Source: Chelatococcus sp. (GTDB lineage: Bacteria; Pseudomonadota; Alphaproteobacteria; Rhizobiales; Beijerinckiaceae). From it: a stretch of 35,352 nt of DNA. The translations under genes were made by a program, and so were the position numbers. The notes below the pieces were generated by a model, which was not told where the DNA came from, searched no databases, and saw nothing but the letters and a program-made list of their open reading frames with translations. Below, piece by piece: positions 15,919 through 23,923 of this stretch (its first letter is position 1; every line of letters begins with the position of its first letter). The DNA lies in contig QFQY01000047.1 of the NCBI GenBank assembly GCA_003248805.1, positions 1-35,352 on the forward strand, given 5' to 3'.

Positions 15919-16044
15919 GACGCGCCCTCCGCGGCAACACTTCTCGTTGCCGCGTTATCGCGCGCCCGGCCGGAAACGCCAACCGGCGCGGATGCCTTCA
16001 TGCGCCCGCGCAAAACCGCAAGGCAGCCTGCCGGGCCGCGAGTC

Positions 16045-16245
16045 TCACTGGCTCGCGCGGTTGATCGAGCCCGTGACGGCGGGAGCGGCCACCGCGCCGA
16101 TGGCGCCGCCCGCGACCGCCCCGATCGGCCCGCCGACGAGGGCTCCGGTTCCCGCGCCTGCGGCGGCGCCGGCGATCATCTTGTCATTGGTCGTGCAGGC
16201 GCCGAGCGCGGCCGCGATGCAGCCGGCCAGAACGACGATGCGCAT
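16045..16245 (-). CDS. Small glycine-zipper lipoprotein (66 aa)
   Basis: ATG 16245 has GAAGGGA ahead. A short signal (MRIVVLAGCIAAALGAC) ends in a lipobox LGAC, so Cys17 would be lipidated. The rest is a glycine-zipper stretch (AGAAAGAGTGALVGGPIGAV and onward) of the kind found in small 17-kDa-antigen-like or osmotically induced lipoproteins, and it may insert in or lie along a membrane. It lies between mccB and lipB on the same strand, only 18 bases from lipB's end. Function unknown. Confidence 0.75.
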   Translation of the reverse strand: MRIVVLAGCIAAALGACTTNDKMIAGAAAGAGTGALVGGPIGAVAGGAIGAVAAPAVTGSINRASQ

Positions 16246-16263
16246 GAGCTGTCCCTTCCCGCT

Positions 16264-17022
16264 TCAGAGTTCGCGGGCGAAGGATGGGAAGCCTTGGTCA
16301 ACGAAGGGTAAATCGCCGGCGACCGTCACCGTCGGGCCGAAGACCGGCTCGAACGCCGCGCGCAGCACCGCGTCGACCTCCGGCATGGTCACCGGCAGGC
16401 CGAGATCGACCAGCGAAGTGACGCCGTGCCCGACCACGCCGCAGGGCACGATGCCGTCGAAATGGGAAAGGTCCGGCTCGACATTGAGCGCGATGCCATG
16501 GAACGACACCCAGCGCCGGACGCGGATGCCGATGGCGGCGATCTTGTCCTCCCGCCCCTCGCCCTTCTCCGGCCGGCGCACCCAGACCCCGACCCGGTCC
16601 GGGCGCTTCTCGCCGCGGATGTTGAAGTCGCCGAGCGCGCCGATCAGCCAGTTTTCCAGCGCCTCGACGAAACGCCGCAGGTCGGGCTGCCGCCGCTTCA
16701 GGTCGAGCATGACATAGGCCACGCGCTGGCCCGGCCCGTGATAGGTGAACTGCCCGCCCCGGCCCGAGCGATGCACCGGGAAGCGCTCCGGCGCGATCAG
16801 GTCCTCGTCATGGGCCGAGGTCCCGGCCGTATAGAGCGGCGGATGCTCGACCAGCCAGACGCGCTCGGGCGCGAGGCCCTGCGCGACCAGCGCCGCGCGC
16901 GCCTCCATCTCGGAGACCGCGGCCTCGTAGCCGGTCAGCCCGTCGCTCACCACCCATTCGACCGGCCCGAGGCCCTCGACGGGCAGGAATGTCTCCGCAG
17001 GAGAGGCTGGCGTCTTCACCAC
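16264..17022 (-). CDS. lipB: Octanoyl-[acyl-carrier-protein]:protein N-octanoyltransferase LipB
   Basis: LipB moves octanoate from ACP to the lipoyl domains of 2-oxoacid dehydrogenases and the glycine cleavage system, the first step of lipoate synthesis. In 252 residues, HRSGRGGQFTYHGPGQRVAY is the substrate-binding segment, Lys160 (REDKIAAIGIRVRRW) matches the catalytic Lys, FHGIALNV follows, and Cys194 in GIVPCGV is the catalytic acyl-carrying Cys. The start is GTG 17022, with a second GTG directly after. It is divergent from the SpoA-domain gene across a 119-base gap. Confidence 0.94.
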   Translation of the reverse strand: MVKTPASPAETFLPVEGLGPVEWVVSDGLTGYEAAVSEMEARAALVAQGLAPERVWLVEHPPLYTAGTSAHDEDLIAPERFPVHRSGRGGQFTYHGPGQRVAYVMLDLKRRQPDLRRFVEALENWLIGALGDFNIRGEKRPDRVGVWVRRPEKGEGREDKIAAIGIRVRRWVSFHGIALNVEPDLSHFDGIVPCGVVGHGVTSLVDLGLPVTMPEVDAVLRAAFEPVFGPTVTVAGDLPFVDQGFPSFAREL

Positions 17023-17141
17023 GCATTAACCCTGTTGCGCCCACCCTCGCCTTGGAGGTTCGGCGCGTCAGTTGCCGTCGAATCACGCCGGCTGGCAAGC
17101 GCCGCCGGCCGTATCGTCAGATAAGGTTGCGGAGCCAGGAC

Positions 17142-17411
17142 TTGAAGGCCGATCTCGAACTCGTCCCGGTCGAACTCACCGTCGTGCTCGGCCAGACCAC
17201 CATGCCGATCTACAAACTCCTGCGCATGGGCCGCGGCGCCATCATCGAGCTGAACGCCAGCGAGAGCGACGAGGTGCAGATTCTCGCGAACAATCATCCC
17301 TTCGCCAAGGGCATCGTCGTCGTGAACGGCTCGCGCATCGCCGTCGAGATCACCCAGATGCTGAAGCGCCCCACCGTCTACACCCTGGAGAACGTCGACG
17401 AAGCCGCCTGA
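17142..17411 (+). CDS. Single-domain FliN/FliM-type (SpoA) protein, TTG start
   Basis: 89 aa. I choose TTG 17142 because GGAG (17131-17134) lies seven bases before it and the domain begins right there; the open frame upstream runs back into the lipB promoter and has no homology feel. The whole product is one SpoA domain: LVPVELTVVLGQTTMPIYKLLRMGRGAIIEL, then PFAKGIVVVNGSRIAVEITQM, as in the C-terminus of the flagellar switch protein FliN. FliN forms the C-ring with FliM and FliG and binds CheY-P/FliH. No other flagellar gene is near, and no N-terminal extension is present. It may be the cell's FliN, a spare copy, or a SpoA protein of a non-flagellar secretion system. Confidence 0.8.
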   Translation: MKADLELVPVELTVVLGQTTMPIYKLLRMGRGAIIELNASESDEVQILANNHPFAKGIVVVNGSRIAVEITQMLKRPTVYTLENVDEAA

Positions 17412-17504
17412 TCATTTTCCTGTCACGATGCTCTTGTGGCGGCGGATTCGATTTGCTAGACCCGCGCCGCTCACCGGACGCGCCGCCGCGACCGGAACCG
17501 AGCT

Positions 17505-17589
17505 GCGGTCGTGGCGGAACTGGTAGACGCACTACCTTGAGGTGGTAGCGGGGAGACCCGTGGAGGTTCGAGTCCTCTCGACCGCACCA
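17505..17589 (+). tRNA. tRNA-Leu (anticodon GAG)
   Basis: 85 nt with an encoded CCA. Acceptor stem GCGGTCG / CGACCGC, discriminator A, then CCA. The anticodon arm is CTACC-TTGAGGT-GGTAG, giving anticodon GAG for CUC/CUU. The long variable arm typical of Leu tRNAs (around CGGGGAGACCCG) and the T-arm GGTTCGAGTCC are visible. A terminator follows at 17610-17637. Confidence 0.95.
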
Positions 17590-17609
17590 ATTTCGGGTGC
17601 AAGCCCATG

Positions 17610-17637
17610 AAACGGCGACCCTCACGGGTCGCCGTTT
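17610..17637 (+). terminator. Rho-independent terminator after tRNA-Leu
   Basis: 12-bp stem AAACGGCGACCC / GGGTCGCCGTTT with a TCAC loop, and the right arm runs into TTTCTGTTT. It lies 21 bases after the tRNA, before mgtE. Confidence 0.85.
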
Positions 17638-17734
17638 CTGTTTCCGGCGAATGCACGCCGTGCTGCGTTGCAACTCGATGCCAGGGCTGACAGAAAGCCG
17701 GGCCCCCTCCCCCCCGAATCGCGGAGCCGGACCG

Positions 17735-19132
17735 ATGGCGGACACCGATCAGGCCCTGCGCGAGCCGCCGGAGACGCCCGTCCGCGACGAGGACGGCGCG
17801 ATCGACGCCGGTTTCCTCGCTCGCGTCTCCCGCGCGCTCGCCGACTCCGACCTCGCGACCCTGCGCGAATGCGTCGCCGATTTGCACGAGGCCGATCTCG
17901 GCGCGCTGCTGGAAGCCTTGCCGCCGGACGAGCGCCCGCGCCTGATCTCGCTGCTCGGCGCGGATTTCGACTTCACCGCGCTGACCGAGGTCGACGACGC
18001 CGTCCGCGAGGAGATTCTCGAGGAGCTCTCGCCGGAGACCGTCGCCGAGGGCGTGCGCGAACTCGACACCGACGACGCGGTCTACATCCTCGAGGACCTC
18101 GACGAGGAGGACAAGCGCGAGGTCCTCGACAAGCTCCCGGCCGCGGAGCGCATCGCCTTCCAGCAGGGCCTCGACTATCCCGAGGACAGCGCCGGCCGGC
18201 GCATGCAGGGCGACGTCGTCGCCGTGCCTCCGTTCTGGAGCGTCGGCCAGACCATCGACTATCTGCGCCAGGCGGCCGACCTGCCCGAACGATTCTTCGA
18301 GATCTTCGTGGCCGACCCCGCCCACCACTTCGTCGGGACGGTGAGGCTCGACCGGCTGCTGCGGACCAGGCGGCCCGTCATGGTGTCCGATCTGGTGGAG
18401 GAGGACAGCCGCGTCGTCCGGGCCGCGCAGGACATCGAGGAGGCCGCGCGGCTCTTCCAGCGCTACAACCTGGTCGCGGCCCCGGTCGTCGACGATGCCG
18501 GCCGCCTCGTCGGCGTGCTCACCATCGACGACATCGTCGACGTCATCGAGGAGGCCGCCGACGACGAGATCAAGCAGCTCGGCGGCGTCGACGCCGACGA
18601 GGAGCTCTCCGACCCGGTCCACCGGATCGCCAGAAGCCGCTTCAGCTGGCTCTTCGTCAATCTCGTGACCTCGTTCATGGCCGCGGCCGTGATGAGCCTG
18701 TTCGAGGCCGAACTCGCCAAGACGGTCGCGCTCGCGATCCTGGCGCCGATCGTCGCCAGCCAGGGCGGCAACGCCGCGACCCAGACGATGACCGTCGCGG
18801 TGCGCGCGCTCGCGACGCGCGAACTCGGCACCCGCAACCTGAAGCGCTTCTTCAATCGCGAAATGATCGTCGGCGCGATCAACGGCATCGGCTTCGCGGT
18901 GATCACCGGCGTGGTCGCGGCGATCTGGTTCTCGAGCGCCGATCTCGGCTTCGTCATCGGCCTCGCCATGATCGCCAATCTCATCGCCGCGGCCGCCGCC
19001 GGCGTGCTGATCCCGCTCGCGCTCGACCGGCTCGACATCGATCCCGCGGTCTCCTCCGGCACCTTCGTGACCACCGTCACCGACATCGTCGGCTTCTTCG
19101 CCTTTCTCGGCATCGCGGCACTCTGGCTCTGA
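17735..19132 (+). CDS. mgtE: Magnesium transporter MgtE
   Basis: 465 aa from ATG 17735, with GGAG (17722-17725) ahead; the frame is open upstream but overlaps the tRNA terminator zone. The three MgtE parts are present: an acidic helical N-domain (ADLHEADLGALLEALPPDER, with LDTDDAVYILEDLDEEDK), two CBS domains (about residues 140-265; AGRRMQGDVVAVPP and DAGRLVGVLTIDDIVDVIEE), and five C-terminal membrane helices with the pore signature PIVASQGGNAATQTM. MgtE homodimers let Mg2+ in and close when the cytosolic domains bind Mg2+. It also passes other divalent ions in some species. Monocistronic. Confidence 0.95.
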   Translation: MADTDQALREPPETPVRDEDGAIDAGFLARVSRALADSDLATLRECVADLHEADLGALLEALPPDERPRLISLLGADFDFTALTEVDDAVREEILEELSPETVAEGVRELDTDDAVYILEDLDEEDKREVLDKLPAAERIAFQQGLDYPEDSAGRRMQGDVVAVPPFWSVGQTIDYLRQAADLPERFFEIFVADPAHHFVGTVRLDRLLRTRRPVMVSDLVEEDSRVVRAAQDIEEAARLFQRYNLVAAPVVDDAGRLVGVLTIDDIVDVIEEAADDEIKQLGGVDADEELSDPVHRIARSRFSWLFVNLVTSFMAAAVMSLFEAELAKTVALAILAPIVASQGGNAATQTMTVAVRALATRELGTRNLKRFFNREMIVGAINGIGFAVITGVVAAIWFSSADLGFVIGLAMIANLIAAAAAGVLIPLALDRLDIDPAVSSGTFVTTVTDIVGFFAFLGIAALWL

Positions 19133-19204
19133 GCCGGCGGCGGGGATCGCGAGAGCCGGTTAACGTAAACTCCCCGTCAAGCTTTCTCCGCAATTGTCGG
19201 CGAG

Positions 19205-20161
19205 ATGACCTTCCGCCGCATGACATTCAGCAAGCTCTCCTCGCTTCTCGTCCTCGCCGCCCTCGCGGTGACGGGCGGCTGCGTCGCGCTCGACAACTAT
19301 CCCGCCAAGGGCGACGCGCGCCCGCATCCCGGCGTCGCCGCCGCGCATCGCTATCCGATCCACGGCATCGACATCTCGCGCTGGCAGGGCGACATCGACT
19401 GGGCCTCGGTCAAGGGCGCCGGCACCCGCTTCGTCTACATGAAGGCGACCGAGGGCGGCGACCATGTCGACCCCGCCTTCCAGCGCAACTGGGAAGGCGC
19501 GCGGCGCGCCGGCATCCCGCGCGGCGCCTACCATTTCGTCTACTGGTGCCGGCCCGCGCATGAGCAGGCCCAGTGGTTCAAGCAGCAGATCCCGAACGAT
19601 CCCGATGCGCTGCCGCCCGTGCTGGACGTCGAGTGGAACGGCCATTCGAAGACCTGCCCGAAGAAGATCGACCGGGAACTCGCGCTCGAGAAGATCCAGC
19701 TCATGCTGACCGAGCTCGAGCAGCTCACCGGCAAGAAGCCCGTGATCTACACCGACATCACCTTCCACAAGGACGTGCTGGAAGGCCAGTTCAACGACTA
19801 TCCCTACTGGATCCGCTCGACGGCGGCCCTGCCCGAGACCCGCTACGCCAACCGGCCCTGGGCCTTCTGGCAATTCACCACCACGGGCCGCGTCCCGGGC
19901 ATCAGGGGCGACGTGGATCGCAACGCCTTCTACGGCAACGAGGGCGAGTTCATCGGCTGGCTGACCGGCGAGCTCGACATCGGCACCCGCCGCTGGGAGA
20001 AGCGCAAGCCGGTGGCACCGCAGCCGAGCCCCGGCCCCGACCGGCCGATCGCGCCCAATCCGCCGGCGCCCATCGCCTCCCTGCCCCGCGCGACCGTTGG
20101 GTCCGCCGCAGCGGCCTATGCGCCGCTGGCCCGGCCCGACGACGAGACCGCCAGCGAGTGA
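19205..20161 (+). CDS. GH25 lysozyme-like hydrolase, lipoprotein-type signal (paralogue 1)
   Basis: 318 aa. A signal peptide with lipobox-like VTGGC (Cys26) suggests outer-membrane or periplasmic anchoring; Thr at -3 is not canonical. The glycoside hydrolase 25 domain spans about residues 52-250: GIDISRWQG (Asp56), FVYMKATEGGDHVDP, GAYHFVYW, the catalytic DxE as LDVEW (Asp141, Glu143), and PYWIRST with FWQFTTTGRVPG near the end. GH25 enzymes cut the glycan of peptidoglycan between MurNAc and GlcNAc. The C-terminal ~60 residues are Pro/Ala-rich and disordered-looking. A close paralogue starts 111 bases after its stop. ATG 19220 is an alternative start. Confidence 0.9.
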   Translation: MTFRRMTFSKLSSLLVLAALAVTGGCVALDNYPAKGDARPHPGVAAAHRYPIHGIDISRWQGDIDWASVKGAGTRFVYMKATEGGDHVDPAFQRNWEGARRAGIPRGAYHFVYWCRPAHEQAQWFKQQIPNDPDALPPVLDVEWNGHSKTCPKKIDRELALEKIQLMLTELEQLTGKKPVIYTDITFHKDVLEGQFNDYPYWIRSTAALPETRYANRPWAFWQFTTTGRVPGIRGDVDRNAFYGNEGEFIGWLTGELDIGTRRWEKRKPVAPQPSPGPDRPIAPNPPAPIASLPRATVGSAAAAYAPLARPDDETASE

Positions 20162-20272
20162 GCCCGGCGCGGCGGTTAACCAAGCCTGACTCCATTCCCT
20201 CGAATGCCGCCGGGTTCTAACGACCTCTTAACCCTGGCCTCCGCATCTGGACGGGTGATGCAGGAGGACCAC

Positions 20273-21205
20273 ATGCCGGCACCCCACCCGTCAGTACGCC
20301 CGCTCGCGCTGCGCGCGCTGACCCTGATGACCTTGACGTTCGGACTGGCGGGGCCGGCCCTCGCCCTCTATCCCAAGAAGGGCGACAGCGCGCCGCATCA
20401 CGGCGTGCGCGAGGCGCGCCGCCAGACCATCCAGGGCATCGACGTCTCGCGCTGGCAGGGCGAGATCGACTGGGAGAAGGTCAAGGACGCCGGCACCCGC
20501 TTCGCCTTCATCAAGGCGACCGAGGGCGGCGACCATCTCGATCCGAACTTCAGGCGCAACTGGGCCGAGGCCAAGAAGCACGGCATCGCGCGCGGCGCCT
20601 ATCACTTCGTCTGGTGGTGCCGGCCGGCCAAGGACCAGATCCGCTGGCTGAAGCGCCATATCCCGCGCGACCCCGACGCGCTGCCGCCGGTGCTCGACGT
20701 CGAATGGCAGAACGACTCGCAATGCACCCGCAAGGTCTCGCGCGAGGATGCGCTGGAGAAGATGCGCCTCATGCTCGCGGCACTCCACGAGCACACCGGC
20801 AAGAAGCCGATCATCTACACCGATATCAACTTCCACGAGGACGTGCTGGAAGGCGCGTTCAACGAGCACCCCTACTGGCTGCGCTCCACCGCCGCCCCGC
20901 TGCGCCACCGCTACAACCGCGACAAGTGGGAGTTCTGGCAGTTCACCACCACGGGACGGGTGCCGGGCATCACCGGGGACGTCGACCGCAACGCCTTCTT
21001 CGGCAGCGAGCGCGAGTTCGAGGCCTGGCGCCGGGGCCATTTCGACATCGGCGCCCGCAAATGGAACGGCGACGAACCCAGGGTCGCGAGCCGGACACGG
21101 CCCGCGACGACCGCGAGCTCGCGCGTGGCGAAGACATCGGCCGGCCCGGAACGGCGCATGTCGCCGCCCGGAGCCATTCCGCACCGGACCGCCAAGAACG
21201 ACTGA
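20273..21205 (+). CDS. GH25 lysozyme-like hydrolase, secreted (paralogue 2)
   Basis: 310 aa from ATG 20273, chosen because AGGAGGA (20262-20268) directly precedes it. A Sec signal peptide ends near ALA (residue 31), and there is no lipobox Cys, unlike its upstream paralogue. GH25 residues are conserved: GIDVSRWQG (Asp57), FAFIKATEGGDHLDP, GAYHFVWW, LDVEW (Asp142, Glu144), and FWQFTTTGRVPG. The two proteins share most of the core and clearly arose by tandem duplication. The tail is rich in Arg/Ser/Thr. The 3' end carries a 13-bp tandem duplication across the stop codon. Likely periplasmic peptidoglycan remodelling. Confidence 0.9.
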   Translation: MPAPHPSVRPLALRALTLMTLTFGLAGPALALYPKKGDSAPHHGVREARRQTIQGIDVSRWQGEIDWEKVKDAGTRFAFIKATEGGDHLDPNFRRNWAEAKKHGIARGAYHFVWWCRPAKDQIRWLKRHIPRDPDALPPVLDVEWQNDSQCTRKVSREDALEKMRLMLAALHEHTGKKPIIYTDINFHEDVLEGAFNEHPYWLRSTAAPLRHRYNRDKWEFWQFTTTGRVPGITGDVDRNAFFGSEREFEAWRRGHFDIGARKWNGDEPRVASRTRPATTASSRVAKTSAGPERRMSPPGAIPHRTAKND

Positions 21206-21219
21206 CAAGAACGACTGAC
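21194..21219. repeat. Perfect 13-bp tandem duplication spanning a stop codon
   Basis: AAGAACGACTGAC occurs twice in a row (21194-21206 and 21207-21219). The first copy holds the TGA stop of the second GH25 gene, so the repeat lies exactly at the gene's end. A TGACGCGCCG / CGGCGCGTCA inverted repeat (21216-21225, 21251-21260) follows. Confidence 0.85.
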
Positions 21220-21308
21220 GCGCCGGAACGGCCGACGCGCCACCGGCCGACGGCGCGTCATCGGACTGTCATGGAACGGGCGCAGGGCTGCGCTCATCGT
21301 TCGCCGCC

Positions 21309-22340
21309 ATGTCAGCCCGTCTCCCGATGACCTCCCCGATCGCCATGGCCGCCGACGCGCAATCCCGCATGGGGATCGTCTGGGCCTATCGCTTCGACGC
21401 CGAAGGTACGCCGGCGCTGATCGAGCGTGACACCTTGCCGTACGTCGCGCCGGCGGAGGGCTTCGTCTGGCTCCACGTCGATCTCGTCCACAGCCGCGCC
21501 AAGGCCTGGATCACGGAGCAGTCCTGGCTGCCGGCGACGGCCGAGGAGATGTTCGTCTCGCTCGAGACGCATCAGCGGCTCGACCATTCGGCGAGCCTGG
21601 TCTGGGGCGTCTCCCACGACCTCATCCGGGACATCGGCTCCGATTCCGACATGGTGGGCGCGCTGTACTGGCTGGTCGGCGAGCGCGTGCTGCTCACAGG
21701 CCGGCGCGAGGCCCTGCAATCGACCAGGCTCGCGGCCGAGGCGCTGAACCGGGGCGAGCAGGTCGAGAGCCCGGTCCTGCTCTTCGAGCAGATCATCGAA
21801 TACATCATCGACGACGTGACCAACGCCGTGGTCCGGCTGATGGACGAGACCGACAGCGTCGAGGACCATGTGCTGGCCGACCGCTTCGACGACGCGCCGG
21901 CCAGGGTCGGCGCGGTGCGCCGCACGGCGGTGCGGCTGCACCGCCAGCTCGGCGGGCTGCACCTGCTCTTCCGCCGCTTCGCCGAGACGAACTCCGGCCG
22001 CAAGGCGCCCGACGAGGTCAAGGCCGCCGCCTCCCGCCTGCTCCAGCGCATCGACGGGCTGCATCACGACGTCCAGTCGGTGCAGGACCGCGCCAGGCTG
22101 CTCCAGGACGAGATGACCGCCCGCTCGGCCAGCCAGACCAACCGCCAGCTCTACACCCTGTCGATCCTGACCGCGCTCTTCCTGCCGGCGACCTTCATCA
22201 CCGGCCTGTTCGGCATCAACGTGAAGGGCCTGCCCTGGATGGAGCACGACCTGGGCGCGTTCTTCGTGGCGCTCTCCTGCGTCGGCGCGGCCCTGCTGAC
22301 CCTGATCCTGCTCCGGCGCCGCGGCGTCATCGGGAACTGA
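21309..22340 (+). CDS. zntB: CorA-superfamily zinc/divalent cation transporter, ZntB-like
   Basis: 343 aa. A large soluble N-domain (about residues 1-280) contains FVWLHVDLVHSRAKAWI and long helices RLLQRIDGLHHDVQSVQDRA and RLLQDEMTARSASQTNRQLYTLS, which in CorA proteins form the pentameric funnel. Two C-terminal helices follow: LYTLSILTALFLPATFITG and AFFVALSCVGAALLTLILL. The pore motif after the first helix is GIN (FGINVKGLPW) where CorA has GMN; ZntB proteins commonly show this change. I infer zinc transport, but substrate is not certain. The start is unclear, since several ATGs (21309, 21327, 21345, 21369) lack a good ribosome binding site. Confidence 0.85.
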   Translation: MSARLPMTSPIAMAADAQSRMGIVWAYRFDAEGTPALIERDTLPYVAPAEGFVWLHVDLVHSRAKAWITEQSWLPATAEEMFVSLETHQRLDHSASLVWGVSHDLIRDIGSDSDMVGALYWLVGERVLLTGRREALQSTRLAAEALNRGEQVESPVLLFEQIIEYIIDDVTNAVVRLMDETDSVEDHVLADRFDDAPARVGAVRRTAVRLHRQLGGLHLLFRRFAETNSGRKAPDEVKAAASRLLQRIDGLHHDVQSVQDRARLLQDEMTARSASQTNRQLYTLSILTALFLPATFITGLFGINVKGLPWMEHDLGAFFVALSCVGAALLTLILLRRRGVIGN

Positions 22341-22385
22341 ACGGCGCGACGCCTCGGCACGAGGGCCGGATGCCCAAACGGGCGC

Positions 22386-23558
22386 TCAGCCAGCGGCGCG
22401 CGCCGCGAGGCCGGCCCAGCCGTGATAGCCGACATAGAGTCCGACCAGCACGATCAGCACGCCGGACACATAGGGCGCGCGCCGCGCGATGTCTCCGAAC
22501 CAGGACCAGCGCCGGGTCGCATGCCGGACGCTCAGCGCGGCAGCCGCCCCGACCGTGACCAGCGTGATCGCGAGACCGATCGAGAAGCACAGCACCAGCG
22601 CAAAGCCGAGCGTGAGTTCCTTGAGCTGCAGGCACAGCAGCAGGACGGTGATCGCCGCCGGGCAGGGAATGAGCCCGCCCGTCAGCCCGAACAGCACGAT
22701 CTGCCAGGTCGTCACGGTCCGGCCGGCGAAGCGGCGGCGGATATCGTTGGCATGCGCCAGTTCATGGGCGTCCTGATAGCCGTCCGTCGCGACCGCCAGA
22801 CCGGGCATGTCCCCATGCGCGTGGTCATGTCGATGGCGCTCGTGCCCCTGCTCCTCGACGAAGGAGAGATCGTAGTCGTGGCTGTGCCCGCCATGACGGA
22901 GGCTGAGCCGGGCCGTGAACCGATGCGGCTCGGGAACCGCGTCGACGGATTCCAGATAGCCGTCGCGCTGGACGAAACAAAAGGCCTGCCGCGAGCCGTC
23001 CGGGCGTTCCGAGACGAGGGTCACGTCCTTCGCGGCCCAGCCATGGCCGCGCTCCGTCCGGACGCGCCAGCGCGGCGGCACGCCATCCTCGAAGATCTCG
23101 ACGGCGACAACGCCATGCCCGGTGTCGATGCGGCGGATATCCGGGCCATGACCATGATGATGATGATGCCCATGCGAATGGCCATGCGCGCCCATCGCGG
23201 CTTCGCCCGCCCTCTGGTCCCGCCATGTCCGCCACAGCATCCACAGAGCCAGCGCGATGATCACGGCCGCCGAGACGAGCTGGAAATAGGGCTCGAAGAC
23301 TTCTGAATCGACGCCGCGCCACAGATACAGGCCGCCGAGCGCGATGCCCCAGACGACCAGCGTATGCGAGAGCGTCGCGGCGAGCCCGAGCAGGACGGCC
23401 TGCGTCACCGTTCCCCGGATCGCCACGATGAACGCCGCCATCATCGTCTTGGAATGGCCGGGCTCCAGCCCATGCAGCGCCCCGAGCAGGATCGCGCTCG
23501 GGACGAAGAGCCAGGCATGCGCGGTGCCCTGCTGGATCAGTTCCGCGAAGGACGGCAT
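22386..23558 (-). CDS. rcnA: Nickel/cobalt efflux protein, RcnA/NicO family, with inserted domain
   Basis: 390 aa. The NicO core is split in two. Residues 15-110 hold LLGALHGLEPGHSKTMMAAF (metal-site HxxxPGHS) and three helices. Residues 265-390 hold AHANDIRRRF, FGLTGGLIPCPAAITVLLLC and three more helices. Between them lies a large loop: a His cluster (residues 124-138), a beta-rich stretch of about 85 residues (about 148-232, GVVAVEIFEDGVPPRWRVR to DYDLSFVEE), and a second His cluster (222-248). The loop probably samples metal. E. coli RcnA is about 274 aa and has only a short His loop. The gene is just behind a DUF156 repressor gene, as in other rcnRA loci, though here both are on one strand. 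Confidence 0.9.
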   Translation of the reverse strand: MPSFAELIQQGTAHAWLFVPSAILLGALHGLEPGHSKTMMAAFIVAIRGTVTQAVLLGLAATLSHTLVVWGIALGGLYLWRGVDSEVFEPYFQLVSAAVIIALALWMLWRTWRDQRAGEAAMGAHGHSHGHHHHHGHGPDIRRIDTGHGVVAVEIFEDGVPPRWRVRTERGHGWAAKDVTLVSERPDGSRQAFCFVQRDGYLESVDAVPEPHRFTARLSLRHGGHSHDYDLSFVEEQGHERHRHDHAHGDMPGLAVATDGYQDAHELAHANDIRRRFAGRTVTTWQIVLFGLTGGLIPCPAAITVLLLCLQLKELTLGFALVLCFSIGLAITLVTVGAAAALSVRHATRRWSWFGDIARRAPYVSGVLIVLVGLYVGYHGWAGLAARAAG

Positions 23559-23565
23559 GGGCGCC

Positions 23566-23832
23566 TCACAGATACTTCGTCAGGGCCTTCAGCCCCTCGA
23601 TCGACTTGCGGGCCTCCGGCGTCGCCGCCAGCGCATGGTCGAAGAGGTGGTGCTCGATATGGTCGAAGATCAGCAGCTCCTTGACCTTCTCCAGCGCCTT
23701 CTCGACCGCCTGGAGCTGCTGGACGACATCCGGCACGTCCCGCCCCGCCTCGACCATCCCGACGACGGTGCCGAGATGCCCCTGGGCGCGCCGCAGGCGC
23801 TTGACGATATCGGGATCCATCGCGTGGCTCAT
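23566..23832 (-). CDS. Metal-sensing repressor, DUF156 (CsoR/RcnR) family, lacking the conserved Cys
   Basis: 88 aa, all-helical DUF156 repressor: KRLRRAQGHLGTVVGMVE, then VVQQLQAVEKALEKVKELLIFDHIEHHLFDH. In RcnR, CsoR and FrmR the metal or formaldehyde site uses Cys at the start of helix 2. Here that spot is Val33 (GRDVPDVVQQ) and there is no Cys at all. His58 and His62 match RcnR His60 and His64, and His3 lies at the N-terminus as in RcnR. The ligand set must therefore be His/Asp based. It stops 8 bases before the rcnA start, so the two are an operon. A 13-bp palindrome overlaps its 5' leader (23836-23865). Start 23832 is only three bases from that palindrome; Met5 (23820) is an alternative. 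Confidence 0.85.
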   Translation of the reverse strand: MSHAMDPDIVKRLRRAQGHLGTVVGMVEAGRDVPDVVQQLQAVEKALEKVKELLIFDHIEHHLFDHALAATPEARKSIEGLKALTKYL

Positions 23833-23835
23833 GGC

Positions 23836-23865
23836 GCCTATCCTATCCTGGGGGATAGGATAGGC
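23836..23865. promoter_or_regulatory. Operator of the DUF156 repressor (13-bp inverted repeat)
   Basis: GCCTATCCTATCC and GGATAGGATAGGC form a perfect dyad around TGGG. The centre reads TATCCTGGGGGATA, with the G-tract flanked by AT steps that is characteristic of RcnR/CsoR-type operators (RcnR: TACT-G6-N-AGTA). Each arm repeats CCTAT/ATAGG twice, which may allow binding of two tetramers. Its place at the repressor's own start suggests autoregulation of the repressor-rcnA operon. Confidence 0.7.
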
Positions 23866-23875
23866 AAGACGTTTT

Positions 23876-23923
<48 letters not shown>

